Made by a program: the position numbers and the translations under genes. From Paenibacillus sp. FSL H8-0332 (GTDB lineage Bacteria; Bacillota; Bacilli; Paenibacillales; Paenibacillaceae): a stretch of DNA of 64,000 nucleotides. The notes beneath the pieces are model-generated. The model made no database searches and had not been told where the DNA came from. It was given only the letters and a program-made list of their open reading frames with translations. Below are positions 54,032 to 62,903 of the stretch, piece after piece. The first letter of the stretch is position 1. Every line of letters begins with the position of its first letter. The DNA lies in the NCBI RefSeq assembly GCF_037963835.1, contig NZ_CP150145.1, forward strand, positions 3,782,001-3,846,000, given 5' to 3'.

Positions 54032-54703
54032 TCAAATAATGCCCCGCAGCTCATCCAGCTCCTGAATGACCGCGACCGGCTTCACGTTCAGGGATTCATC
54101 CCAGGCATGATTGCGCTTCAGCCAGATCGTATCCATTCCGCTCTGCGCCGCCCCCCAGATATCATTTACCGGATGATCGCCGATGAATATAGTCTGTTCC
54201 GCCGTGGAACCCAGACGTTCCAGGGCTAACTTGTAGATCGCAGGATCAGGCTTGCTGATCCCGGCTTCGCCCGAAATGACAATCGTGCGGAAGTAGCCGC
54301 GGAGTCCGAGCATATCGATTTTGCCATATTGAATATCTGTGCCGCCGTTCGTGACCAGTCCCAGCGGATATCCGCGGTCCCGGCAATAATCCAGCGTCTC
54401 CACCGCATGCTTCATCATCGCCCCGTGGCGGATATAGGTCTCGTCATAATAGACCCGGATGTCCGCAGCGGTCAACGCCTTCTCCCAAGGCAGAACCTCG
54501 CTCAGCTCCGCGAAGAACCCGTCCTTATCCCGGTATCCGTCAGCATCCCTGATAATCATATCCTCGACCACCTGCGCAGCCTGCTCCCCGCTCAGATGTC
54601 CCAGGTGATCCTGCACAAACTTCGTGCTGAAGCTGCGGAAGGTCTGATCACGGTCCATCAGGGTGTTGTCCAGATCAAACAGCAAAGCTTGTACCTCTCT
54701 CAT
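54032..54703 (-). CDS. HAD family phosphatase
   Basis: 223 aa from MREVQALLFDLDNTLMDRDQ, preceded by AAGGGGAGC; the longer upstream frame has no site. Class IA features: DLDNTLMD (motif I), VTNGG (motif II), SKPDPAIY (motif III Lys), FIGDHPVNDIWGA (motif IV), with a helical cap at about 20-100. Substrate unknown; sugar or nucleotide monophosphates are typical. Confidence 0.86.
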   Translation of the reverse strand: MREVQALLFDLDNTLMDRDQTFRSFSTKFVQDHLGHLSGEQAAQVVEDMIIRDADGYRDKDGFFAELSEVLPWEKALTAADIRVYYDETYIRHGAMMKHAVETLDYCRDRGYPLGLVTNGGTDIQYGKIDMLGLRGYFRTIVISGEAGISKPDPAIYKLALERLGSTAEQTIFIGDHPVNDIWGAAQSGMDTIWLKRNHAWDESLNVKPVAVIQELDELRGII

Positions 54704-54779
54704 GTATACGCTCCCCTTCTGTCGTCCATTTCTGCGTTCAACGCACCAGATGCTTATTGTACTACGCTCATGGGCGCAA

Positions 54780-54830
54780 AATAAAGACCATTCCGTCAGG
54801 AAGGACAACCTCTCCTTCGTCAGAATGGCC
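54780..54830 (-). terminator. Terminator of the DUF3939-like gene
   Basis: Long imperfect stem GGCCATTCTGACGAAGG / CCTTCCTGACGGAATGGTC followed by TTTATTTT on the minus strand. Confidence 0.7.
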
Positions 54831-54859
54831 TGTATAGGGGGAATCAGGTACCTGCGCTT

Positions 54860-55318
54860 TCAGGACTCAAAATGCTCTGCCCGGTGCGTCAGCATCATTT
54901 CCTCGTCGGTAATATAGAGCGGGAACGGCGGTGTCTCCTTCAGATAACGCTCGGTGGACAACAGCCGGTAATGAACCTCAGGCAGCCAGGCGTCTTCGAG
55001 CAGTGGCAGCTTGCCGGTGTCACTGATATAATTGTCTACCGCCGATTGAACCATGTCGAGGTAGTACGGCACCAGCTTGTCAGATTCTTCAAAAATCTCA
55101 AAGGTCTCGCTGGACATATAGAATTTCTGCTGCGGAACTCCGCCTAAATATCGTTTGAGCCGGATCAGGTCAATACTTTTATCTTCCTGAATCAGAGCGG
55201 TACGGTTAATGGGCGCGGGCATATCTTCTTCAAATTGCCTTACAGCCTGCTTGATCTGCGGCAAAGTAACGGTGGGATGATTGGGTTGCAAGTTTTTTTT
55301 GGCACGTTTGAATATCAT
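54860..55318 (-). CDS. DUF3939-like protein
   Basis: 152 aa, soluble. Conserved-looking blocks: LPQIKQAVRQFEEDMP, IDLIRLKRYLGGVPQQKFYM, FEESDKLVPYYLDMVQSAVD and PLYITDEEMMLTHR. These fit the Bacillales DUF3939 family as I remember it. Function unknown. Good AGGAGACC site. Monocistronic. Confidence 0.65.
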   Translation of the reverse strand: MIFKRAKKNLQPNHPTVTLPQIKQAVRQFEEDMPAPINRTALIQEDKSIDLIRLKRYLGGVPQQKFYMSSETFEIFEESDKLVPYYLDMVQSAVDNYISDTGKLPLLEDAWLPEVHYRLLSTERYLKETPPFPLYITDEEMMLTHRAEHFES

Positions 55319-55438
55319 ACTGAAGGTCTCCTTTCGAAGCTTTTGTCAGATAACGCTTACAATACCATTTTATTCGTTATTTGAACAATTAATCAGCAGT
55401 TTCGCACTTGTCATAAAAAATCCCCATTTATTAGATCA

Positions 55439-56035
55439 TTATTTGACATTTTCCCAGTGAGTCCAGAGCTCGGGCGGGTTCAGCTCATATCGCTCATTCT
55501 CCCGGTACATGAATTGGTGCATAATGAACTCGCGGCGGATTGTGGCATAATCCTCATGGAACGGCTTAATGAACTCGTTAATCTCTTTTTCCGAATAGAC
55601 CACACCCGGTTCGAGCTTCTCCACCATATATTGCAGCGCAATTAATTTCTTCTTGTATTGTGCGGGAATCTGGCGCAGGCGTCCGTCTTTGGCAAAAAAA
55701 TTACGGAGCACCGACTCCTTCAGACTGTGTTCAGGCGACACTTCCTCCATCTCCTCCACCCCCTTTGCAAAAATAAATTTCAGCGAGGCCTCGGAGCCTG
55801 ACTGGATAAACTCGGGATTCAGCTTGAAGTATACAGTGTTCTTGTCTCTGCGCTCCTGAATGAGAGCGGCTTCACGCAGCTTGGCTGCATGGTGGGTCAC
55901 AGTAGGCTGTGACAGATTCAGCTTCTCGGCCAGGGCATGACCGTGAACCTCGCCCCGGGACAGGAGCAGAAGAATGCGCAGCCGGGTGGGGTCGGATAAA
56001 GCTTTGTGATAGGCGACAATTTTGTCTAATTGCAA
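55439..56035 (-). CDS. ArsR-type transcriptional regulator with DUF2087 domain
   Basis: 198 aa. Winged helix at the N-terminus (ALSDPTRLRILLLLSRGEVH, LNLSQPTVTHHAAKLREAAL). The C-terminal DUF2087 domain (FFAKDGRLRQIPAQYKKKLI, YSEKEINEFIKPFHEDYATI, RREFIMHQFMYR) is usual for this family and may bind nucleic acid or a ligand. No ArsR metal-site cysteines are seen. Divergent from the bacillithiol reductase gene 200 bp away, so that gene is one candidate target. Confidence 0.87.
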   Translation of the reverse strand: MQLDKIVAYHKALSDPTRLRILLLLSRGEVHGHALAEKLNLSQPTVTHHAAKLREAALIQERRDKNTVYFKLNPEFIQSGSEASLKFIFAKGVEEMEEVSPEHSLKESVLRNFFAKDGRLRQIPAQYKKKLIALQYMVEKLEPGVVYSEKEINEFIKPFHEDYATIRREFIMHQFMYRENERYELNPPELWTHWENVK

Positions 56036-56235
56036 GCGGGACCACGCTCCTACGGATATTCTTAAGGCAGTCTGTTTGAACTGCCATTTTATACTTTAGA
56101 TATATATCTAATTATATACCCATCATTCCATCTGATCAATCCCCAGTTTGCGGAATTTCACCGGCCATGGCAAAAAATAAAAATATAAGGTACCATTTAC
56201 TGAATAGAATACGAACTTAGGAGGACATAGCTATT

Positions 56236-57222
56236 ATGTTAGACGTTATTATAATCGGCGCCGGTCCCTGCGGACTATCTGCAGCCATCGAATGCCAGCG
56301 CCAAGGGCTCTCCAGCCTGATTGTGGAAAAGAACTTCATTGTCCACTCCATCTACCTGTATCCGACCAACATGCAGTTCTTCAGCACCACCCCGCTGCTC
56401 GAGATCGGAGATGTGCCCTTCACCTCTCCGAATGACAAGCCTTACCGCCATGAGGCGCTAGTCTACTACCGCCGTGCGGCCGCGCAGCATCAGCTTGAGA
56501 TTGCCGCTTATGAAGAAGCCTTGTCCGTTCTGCCGCAGGAGGATGGCAGCTTCGTTGTACATACGGTCAACAAGCGAGGCGAGGAGCAGCAACGTAGCGC
56601 AGCGAACCTAGTCATCTCTACCGGTTACTTTGACCAGCCTAACCTGATCGGGATTCCCGGGGAGGAGCTGCCGAAGGTCACGCATTATTTTGGCGAGGCA
56701 CATCCTTATTCCGGCATGAAGGTAGCTGTAATTGGGGGCAGTAATTCAGCTGTGGACGCTGCGCTGGAGCTGCTGCGGGTAGGCGCCAAGGTGGATATGG
56801 TCTACCGGGGAAGCAGTATCTCGGACAATATCAAGCCTTGGGTGCGTCCGATCTTCGAGAGTATGGTGCAAAAAGGGAGCATAACGCTGCATCTGGAATC
56901 GCGCGTCACGGAGATCACACCGGCCTCGGTCCTGGTAACCTCGTCCGTGAACGGGGAATCTACCGAGCTGGACAATGACTTTGTGCTGGCGATGACCGGC
57001 TTCCGCCCCAGCAGAGCCCTGCTCACCTCTGCCGGAGTGCAGATGGATGACTCTATGGATAAACCAGCCTTTAACCCCGCTACCATGGAGAGTAATATAC
57101 CGGGCATCTATGTTGCCGGGGTTATCGCTTCCGGACGGAATGCCAACGAGGTATTCATCGAGAGCGGGCGGGGGCACGGCAAGCTGATTGCCGATCATAT
57201 TGTGAGCACAAGGCTTACTTAG
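56236..57222 (+). CDS. bdr: Bacillithiol disulfide reductase (YpdA/Bdr)
   Basis: FAD/NADPH enzyme that reduces bacillithiol disulfide. 328 aa. FAD-binding [14 protein letters not shown] at the start, NADPH-binding [16 protein letters not shown] in the middle, and the C-terminal FAD motif [20 protein letters not shown]. The CxxC pair of thioredoxin reductases is absent, and the cysteine in GPCG matches the YpdA family. Supports a bacillithiol-using Firmicute. Ribosome site AGGAGGAC; followed closely by a membrane-protein gene, likely one operon. Confidence 0.93.
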   Translation: MLDVIIIGAGPCGLSAAIECQRQGLSSLIVEKNFIVHSIYLYPTNMQFFSTTPLLEIGDVPFTSPNDKPYRHEALVYYRRAAAQHQLEIAAYEEALSVLPQEDGSFVVHTVNKRGEEQQRSAANLVISTGYFDQPNLIGIPGEELPKVTHYFGEAHPYSGMKVAVIGGSNSAVDAALELLRVGAKVDMVYRGSSISDNIKPWVRPIFESMVQKGSITLHLESRVTEITPASVLVTSSVNGESTELDNDFVLAMTGFRPSRALLTSAGVQMDDSMDKPAFNPATMESNIPGIYVAGVIASGRNANEVFIESGRGHGKLIADHIVSTRLT

Positions 57223-57242
57223 AGAAGGAGTGTATCCAAGCT

Positions 57243-57686
57243 ATGGATATAACCTCGTTATTACTGCTGGGTCTGGCAGCGCTGGGTGTCGTCAGCAGCA
57301 ACTCGCCGATTACCATTGCCATGGTCGTGCTGCTGCTGATCCGTGTGCTGGGACTTCAGCAGGCTTTTCCTTGGCTGGAGAAATACGGGCTGACCGTCGG
57401 CATCATCATCCTGACCATCGGGGTCATGACACCGCTCGCTAGCGGGAAAATCTCCCTCCAGACCATCGGACAGTCATTCCTGCACTGGAAATCCCTGGCC
57501 GCCATCGGAGTTGGTGTCCTGGTCGCTTACCTGGGCGGACGCGGAGCCGTGCTTATGGGCAGCCAGCCGACCATCGTCGCCGGACTTCTCATCGGAACTG
57601 TCCTTGGCGTGGCTCTGTTCAAGGGCGTTCCCGTGGGACCGCTGATTGCCGCCGGCATCCTGTCGCTGCTGATTGGCCGGATGTAA
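57243..57686 (+). CDS. DUF441 family membrane protein (YtwI-like)
   Basis: 147 aa with four to five hydrophobic helices ([76 protein letters not shown]). The NSP and GRG loops are typical of DUF441. Function unknown. It starts 20 bp after bdr and ends before a strong terminator. Confidence 0.92.
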   Translation: MDITSLLLLGLAALGVVSSNSPITIAMVVLLLIRVLGLQQAFPWLEKYGLTVGIIILTIGVMTPLASGKISLQTIGQSFLHWKSLAAIGVGVLVAYLGGRGAVLMGSQPTIVAGLLIGTVLGVALFKGVPVGPLIAAGILSLLIGRM

Positions 57687-57722
57687 GCCCCTATCAACTT
57701 CAAGACCAAGGGAAGACCAAAC

Positions 57723-57765
57723 AGGCTGCAAGTCACCCAATCGGGTGGACTTGCAGCCTATTTGA
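57723..57765. terminator. Strong bidirectional terminator between convergent genes
   Basis: Near-perfect stem AGGCTGCAAGTC-CACCC / GGGTG-GACTTGCAGCCT followed by ATTTGATTT. It separates the bdr operon from the convergent ABC exporter gene. Confidence 0.88.
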
Positions 57766-57790
57766 TTTGAATAAGAATAGTATAACCGCG

Positions 57791-59539
57791 CTACCCATCC
57801 AGCCGCTGAACGTTGAACAGCCGGGCGTAGCTCCCCGCAAGTCCCATCAGCTCCTCATGGGTACCGCGTTCGGTGATTTCCCCGTTCTCCAGTACAATGA
57901 TTTGGTCGGCGTGGGTAATCGTAGACAGCCGGTGGGCCACAATCAACGTCGTCCGCTCGGAGGCGAGGGACTGCAACGCCTGCTGGATCAGATGCTCGGA
58001 CTCCAGATCCAGCGCGGAGGTTGCTTCGTCCAGAATCAGCACCTTGGGGTCCTTCAGGAACACTCGTGCAATCGCCACGCGTTGCTTCTGTCCGCCGGAC
58101 AGCTTCACGCCCCGCTCCCCCACCTCAGTATCATAGCCTTCCGGCAGCTGCATGATGAAGTCGTGGGCATTGGCGGCCATCGCTGCCTTCATGACCTCCT
58201 CATCCCCCGCTTCCGGGTTCCCGAACCGGATATTGTCGCGTACCGAGCCGCTGAACAGGAAATTATCCTGCAGCACCATGCCCACTGTCCGCCGCAGACT
58301 CTCCTGGGTTAGCCCCCGAATATCGTGTCCATCCATACGAAGGCTGCCTTCGCTGATATCGTAAAAGCGCGGGATCAGGCTGATCAGCGAGGATTTGCCG
58401 CCTCCGCTCATCCCGACAAAAGCCACCGTCTGGCCCGGAGCAATGCTCAGATTAATGTCCCGCAGCACCCAATCGTGCTCGTCGCTATACTTGAACCATA
58501 CGTTGTTGAATTCGATCTTCCCGGCTGCCTTCAGCAGCGGCTTCGCGCCCGGAGCATCGACAATATCATACGGCTCATTCAGCAGCTCCAGCACACGTTC
58601 AAGCGATGCCGAAGCCTGGGTTAGCACGGTCGAGGAGTTGATCAGGCGGCGCAGCGGCCCGTACATCCGGTCCAGATAGCCAAAGAAGGCCACGAAGGTC
58701 CCGAGCGTCAAGTTGCCCTGGATCACCTGGTATCCCCCATATCCAATGACGAGCAGCGGCGCAATATCGGTCAAGGTGTTGATAATCGCGAAGGTGAAGG
58801 CGTTCCACCGCGTTTGCGCCAGCGCTTTTTGCAGAAACTTGCCGTTGATCTCCTCGAACTGCTGCTGGTCCACCCGCTCCATCGTGAAGCTGCGGATGAC
58901 CGCAATCCCCTGAATCCGTTCATGCAGGTAGCCCTGAATGACGGCAAGAGCCTGCGACCGGTCTTTGGTCAGCACCTTGAGGCGCTTGTACAGCGTATTG
59001 ACGGCAATGCCATACAACGGCAGAATCGCAATCGCCACCAGCGTCAGCACCGGATTCAGATAGAGCATGAAGCCCAGGGCGAAGAGCAGAGTGAACATAT
59101 CCAGCCAGACGTTCATCATTCCGACCTCAACCAGGTTCTTCGACTGCTCCACATCGTTGATGAACCGGGAGATGGCCTCGCCCACCTTCGTATTCTGATA
59201 ATAACGCAGCGACAGCCGCTGCAGATGCCCGTAGAGCTTATTGCGCATATCGAAAAGGACCTTGCTCGTAATCAATTGAGCGAAATACTGGCGGTAATAC
59301 TCCACCGGCCCGCGGACAATCACGAACAGAACCAGGCCCCCGCATATCACCGTCATCAGCTTCGAGACCCGCTCCGCTATCGTCAGTGCCGGATTACCCA
59401 GCAGCTCATCGACTACATATTTCAGAATCATCGGCAACGTCAGCGGAATGCTGAATTTGACCATCCCGATGATCAGAGTGAGCACAATCCATTTCATATA
59501 AGGCCGAACAAAGGTATAATAAGATTTCCAAGGTTTCAC
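57791..59539 (-). CDS. ABC exporter (MsbA/BmrA-like half transporter)
   Basis: 582 aa from a GTG start. A six-helix membrane domain (about 1-310) carries the coupling segment RLSLRYYQNTKVGEAISRFI. The ATPase domain has Walker A GMSGGGKSS, Q-loop MVLQDNFLFSGSVRDNIRFG, signature LSGGQKQR, Walker B VLILDEATSALD and H-loop VAHRLSTI. One complete consensus site per subunit, so it probably works as a homodimer. Exported substrate, lipid or drug, unknown. Confidence 0.93.
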   Translation of the reverse strand: MKPWKSYYTFVRPYMKWIVLTLIIGMVKFSIPLTLPMILKYVVDELLGNPALTIAERVSKLMTVICGGLVLFVIVRGPVEYYRQYFAQLITSKVLFDMRNKLYGHLQRLSLRYYQNTKVGEAISRFINDVEQSKNLVEVGMMNVWLDMFTLLFALGFMLYLNPVLTLVAIAILPLYGIAVNTLYKRLKVLTKDRSQALAVIQGYLHERIQGIAVIRSFTMERVDQQQFEEINGKFLQKALAQTRWNAFTFAIINTLTDIAPLLVIGYGGYQVIQGNLTLGTFVAFFGYLDRMYGPLRRLINSSTVLTQASASLERVLELLNEPYDIVDAPGAKPLLKAAGKIEFNNVWFKYSDEHDWVLRDINLSIAPGQTVAFVGMSGGGKSSLISLIPRFYDISEGSLRMDGHDIRGLTQESLRRTVGMVLQDNFLFSGSVRDNIRFGNPEAGDEEVMKAAMAANAHDFIMQLPEGYDTEVGERGVKLSGGQKQRVAIARVFLKDPKVLILDEATSALDLESEHLIQQALQSLASERTTLIVAHRLSTITHADQIIVLENGEITERGTHEELMGLAGSYARLFNVQRLDG

Positions 59540-59658
59540 GGCGTGTCAGGTCCTTTCCAATTCATTCTTCATCAGGGTACAGTTGACATTTGCGCGCTGC
59601 AGTGTTTTATTATTTTTAAACAGTTACGGTTGCAGTACCGAAATTCAGGAGGATAATG

Positions 59659-60174
59659 ATGCCCAGACAATTTGTGACGGAAGCCGTCATGATGGCGATT
59701 TACGGCCAGCTTCTCATCCCGCGGAGCCCTGTAGAATATATAGTCCCTTATACCACAATCATGGAACTTTACGAGCTGCGGGACAGCGATGAGCCGGTGA
59801 TGAGCCAGGCGGATGATGACAAGCATGTCAGACTCAGAATCCGCGAGCTGATCAACTATTTCGAGGAGCCGCTGAATGCCAAGAAGATCAACCGCTGCCT
59901 GAATATCCCCTGGGCCAAAAGCTCCGGCATCCTCCTCGGCGGACACGCGCAGATTACCATCATCAACAGCATCGACAATGCCTCCTACGGCGAAGCGTTC
60001 GATCCGATCGAGACAGAGCTGCTGCTGGCCTCCCAGCGTGAGAAGGTGCCGATTCTGACCGACCAGTTCGAGCTGATCCAGCGCATCATCGAAGGCGGAG
60101 TTCCCGTCCAGGTATACGACATTGATGATTTCGAGTTCGCCATGGAGGAAGAAACCTTCCGCAGCTCGCACTGA
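59659..60174 (+). CDS. Unknown 171-aa protein, PIN-like features
   Basis: The second of two adjacent ATG codons is best spaced from AGGAGG. Segments EYIVPYTTIMELYELRDSDE, IRELINYFEEPLNAKKINRC and VPILTDQFELIQRIIEGGVP, VQVYDIDDFEFAME show alternating strands and helices with acidic residues near strand ends, reminiscent of PIN-like or nucleotide-binding folds. I do not recognise the family. It ends before a strong terminator. Probably specific to Paenibacillus and relatives. Confidence 0.65.
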   Translation: MPRQFVTEAVMMAIYGQLLIPRSPVEYIVPYTTIMELYELRDSDEPVMSQADDDKHVRLRIRELINYFEEPLNAKKINRCLNIPWAKSSGILLGGHAQITIINSIDNASYGEAFDPIETELLLASQREKVPILTDQFELIQRIIEGGVPVQVYDIDDFEFAMEEETFRSSH

Positions 60175-60230
60175 TACCTTTATCTGACAAGCGTGCAGCA
60201 TCGTTTGACCTCAGGGCGTATGGTAAAAGC

Positions 60231-60258
60231 AAAGCCCTTGCCTCACGGCAAGGGCTTG
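60231..60258. terminator. Bidirectional terminator between convergent genes
   Basis: Perfect 11-bp stem AAGCCCTTGCC / GGCAAGGGCTT with TCAC loop; T-run is weak on both sides. Confidence 0.75.
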
Positions 60259-60311
60259 TTCAGCATTCCCGGCAGGGTGCCAGAAATCCGCCTTGGACTC
60301 CAGCTATCCCC

Positions 60312-60614
60312 TTATGCCACCGGCACAGGCTCATACTTATATTCGATGTCATCCTCCGCCTGCGAATAGACAATGGACAGATTGTACCCCTCCATATACC
60401 ACAGATCCTGCTCTTCCATATAGAAGGTCAGACCTCCCTGCCCGAACTGCACAGCAGGACGTCCCGGCTGCTCGGTGGCAATGCCCAGCGAGAAGCCTGG
60501 ATGCAGGCCTCCGCCTGAGCTGTACCGGGGAAATAACCGGATATGTGCACCCTCCTGGAGGCTCAGCTCTCTTTTGAACCAGGCAGCTGCTTCCGGACTA
60601 ATTACTATGTTCAT
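60312..60614 (-). CDS. HesB/IscA-like protein without cysteines (YneR type)
   Basis: 100 aa from MNIVISPEAAAWFKRELSL, preceded by GGGAGGAG; an upstream ATG lacks a site. IscA-like fold segments: HIRLFPRYSSGGGLHPGFSL and LTFYMEEQDLWYMEGYNLSI. The three cysteines of true A-type Fe-S carriers are absent, as in B. subtilis YneR, so Fe-S transfer is doubtful. Function unknown. Confidence 0.85.
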   Translation of the reverse strand: MNIVISPEAAAWFKRELSLQEGAHIRLFPRYSSGGGLHPGFSLGIATEQPGRPAVQFGQGGLTFYMEEQDLWYMEGYNLSIVYSQAEDDIEYKYEPVPVA

Positions 60615-60716
60615 CTCTCCACTCCTCCCGTCTACCCCAATCATACCCAAAAAACTTCAATTCACCAAATCGAAGCAGTATTACGGCAAGGCGCCTTCTC
60701 CTCCGCAAAATTAAAT

Positions 60717-60746
60717 TTGACAATTCTTAAAGTGTGATGATAAACT
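60717..60746 (+). promoter_or_regulatory. Promoter of the bmr-like leader
   Basis: TTGACA and TAAACT are separated by 18 bp, about 60 bp before a small leader ORF. Confidence 0.6.
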
Positions 60747-60802
60747 CGGAACATAACGAAACGTCTTCAAGTTATTACCAAAATTAAGAAAGGGTGATCT
60801 CG

Positions 60803-60895
60803 GTGCTAAACATGGATATGGTATACCTCGCCACTAATGTAAAAAACTATACCCAACTGAATACCGAAGCAGCCCGAGCAGTGGAGAATTCCTGA
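60803..60895 (+). CDS. Leader peptide of the bmrCD-like exporter operon (30 aa)
   Basis: GTG-started ORF (M)LNMDMVYLATNVKNYTQL then NTEAARAVENS, preceded by AAAGGGTGATCTCG. It lies between a promoter and a set of competing hairpins, the last being a terminator, 240 bp upstream of two exporter half-genes. In B. subtilis bmrB holds the same position and controls bmrCD by ribosome-mediated attenuation in response to translation inhibitors. A stalled or slow ribosome here could alter leader folding. There is no sequence similarity I can claim to BmrB itself. Confidence 0.6.
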   Translation: MLNMDMVYLATNVKNYTQLNTEAARAVENS

Positions 60896-60947
60896 AGATC
60901 ATGCGTACGACGCGTAACGTATGAGAACAGGCTAAACGTATCTCTCA

Positions 60948-61031
60948 CATGTCTCTGTGCTGCTTATAGCACCGTGGACATGATAACCGCAATTACAGGC
61001 GTATCATCCGTTTTCGGATGGTACGCTTTTT
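60948..61031 (+). promoter_or_regulatory. Transcription attenuator with three alternative hairpins
   Basis: Hairpin 1 (60948-60982): CATGTC / GACATG with inner GTGCT / AGCAC. Hairpin 2 (60976-61009): ATGATA / TATCAT plus CGC / GCG and GG / CC, using the 3' arm of hairpin 1. Hairpin 3 (60999-61031): GCGTATCATCCG / CGGATGGTACGC then five T, using the 3' arm of hairpin 2. Hairpins 1 and 3 can coexist; 2 excludes both, the classical anti-antiterminator, antiterminator, terminator set. Confidence 0.78.
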
Positions 61032-61132
61032 CGCGTGCTGTGAGGTTACGATCTGCTGCGAAGTGTCCATGAATGTTCCGTTAAACAAGCTAACTTAGTA
61101 ATTACTCCAAGCACGAAAGGAAGGGATTTACC

Positions 61133-62881
61133 TTGTTCTCCGTACTCCGAAATCTCGGCTGGTTCTTCCGCCGGGAAAAAAGGCGCTATACTATAGGCCT
61201 CATCCTTCTTATTGTGGTAGGTGTGTTAGAACTCCTGCCTCCACGCCTGCTGGGCAACGCCATTGACGAAATCGTCACCGGTGCCATCACTGCAGGTTCA
61301 CTCATGAAATACATTGGCCTGATCTTACTTATGCTGCTGATCATTTACTGGATCACCTACATATGGATGCACAAGCTGTTCGGGGGATCGAATCTGGTGG
61401 AGCGTCTGCTGCGCTCGCGCTTCATGAATCATCTCATGACGATGACCCCCGCCTTCTTCGAGCGTAACCGCACCGGGGATCTGATGGCCCGCGCCACCAA
61501 TGATATCCGTGCGGTCTCCGCCACCGTGGGCTTCGGGATGCTCACCCTTGTCGACTCCACCGTGTATCTCACGGTTGTCCTGTTCGCCATGGGGTTCCTG
61601 GTCAGCTGGAAGCTGACGCTGGCCGCCGTGATTCCGCTTCCGATGATTGCGGTAGCCATGGTCTTCTACGGCAAAGCGATTCACGACCGCTACAGTCTGG
61701 CACAGGATGCCTTCGGTGACATGAACGACCAGGTACTGGAATCCGTATCGGGTATCCGCGTCATCCGCGCTTATGTACAGGAGCGGCACGATGAGAAGCG
61801 CTTCTCTGACATTACAGATGATGTGTACCGCAAAAATATGGCGGTTGCCCGGGTCGATGCCTTCTTCGAGCCGACGATCCGCTTGTTCGTGGGCCTCAGC
61901 TATATCATCGCCCTGACCTACGGCATCTATCTCGTATTCCGCAATCAGATTACGCTTGGCGATCTGGTGTCGTTCAATATGTATCTCGGGATGATCGTGT
62001 GGCCGATGTTCGCCATCGGCGAGCTGATTAATATCATGCAGCGCGGCGGCGCCTCGCTGGAGCGTATCAACGAGACCCTCAATGCGAAGCCTGATGTCAA
62101 GGATGTACCTCATCCGGTTCCGGTAGCCCAGCCGGCCACCATCGAGCTGAAGGATGTAACCTTCCGGTATCCGACCTCTACCATCGACAATCTCAGCGGA
62201 GTCAGCTTATCCCTCTCCCAAGGGCAGACGCTTGGCGTGGTCGGACGGACCGGCAGCGGCAAATCGACGCTGCTGAAGCAGCTGCTGCATGAATACCCGG
62301 CCGGCACAGGCGAGATTCTGATCTCAGGTGTGCCGATCACCCAGATCGCCCTAGATCAGCTTCACAGCTGGATGGGCTACGTGCCGCAGGAGCAGATCCT
62401 CTTCTCCAAATCGGTACGCGAGAACATCCAGTTCGGATACTCGGGGGCCAGCGATGAGCGGATCATGCAGGCGATTACCGCCGCCGCCTTCCAGAATGAC
62501 CTCGGCACCTTGTCCGACGGGCTGGATACGATGGTTGGCGAACGCGGCGTCTCCCTCTCCGGGGGACAGAAGCAGCGTGTTTCGATCTCGCGTGCCTTCA
62601 TCTCAAATCCTGATATCTTGATTCTGGATGATGCCTTGTCTGCCGTTGACGCACGGACAGAAGCGAAGATCATCGAGAACATCCGCGAGGAACGCAGCGG
62701 CAAAACCACGCTCATCTCTACCCACCGCCTCTCGGCAATCGAGCATGCCGATCTGATCGTTGTCCTCGACGACGGACATATTACAGAGCAGGGTACGCAC
62801 CAGGAGCTGCTGGAACTGGGCGGCTGGTACCGTGAGCAGTTCGACCGCCAGCAGGTCGAGAATAATCTGACGAATGAATAA
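61133..62881 (+). CDS. Heterodimeric ABC exporter subunit, BmrC/YheI-like
   Basis: 582 aa from a TTG start ((M)FSVLRNLGWFFRREKRRY), seventeen bases after an AAAGGAAGGG site begins. Six transmembrane helices; ATPase motifs are Walker A GRTGSGKST, signature LSGGQKQR and Walker B ILILDDALSAVD. The Walker B ends in Asp where the catalytic Glu is expected, as in the degenerate subunit of heterodimeric exporters such as BmrC. Pairs with the next gene to export drugs. Behind an attenuator. Confidence 0.9.
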   Translation: MFSVLRNLGWFFRREKRRYTIGLILLIVVGVLELLPPRLLGNAIDEIVTGAITAGSLMKYIGLILLMLLIIYWITYIWMHKLFGGSNLVERLLRSRFMNHLMTMTPAFFERNRTGDLMARATNDIRAVSATVGFGMLTLVDSTVYLTVVLFAMGFLVSWKLTLAAVIPLPMIAVAMVFYGKAIHDRYSLAQDAFGDMNDQVLESVSGIRVIRAYVQERHDEKRFSDITDDVYRKNMAVARVDAFFEPTIRLFVGLSYIIALTYGIYLVFRNQITLGDLVSFNMYLGMIVWPMFAIGELINIMQRGGASLERINETLNAKPDVKDVPHPVPVAQPATIELKDVTFRYPTSTIDNLSGVSLSLSQGQTLGVVGRTGSGKSTLLKQLLHEYPAGTGEILISGVPITQIALDQLHSWMGYVPQEQILFSKSVRENIQFGYSGASDERIMQAITAAAFQNDLGTLSDGLDTMVGERGVSLSGGQKQRVSISRAFISNPDILILDDALSAVDARTEAKIIENIREERSGKTTLISTHRLSAIEHADLIVVLDDGHITEQGTHQELLELGGWYREQFDRQQVENNLTNE

Positions 62882-62903
62882 CCCCATACAGGAGGTGTCA
62901 CCG

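Noticed and set aside
59572..60201. 209-codon frame on the minus strand
   Set aside because: Shadow of the plus-strand gene, which has an AGGAGG site and a terminator.
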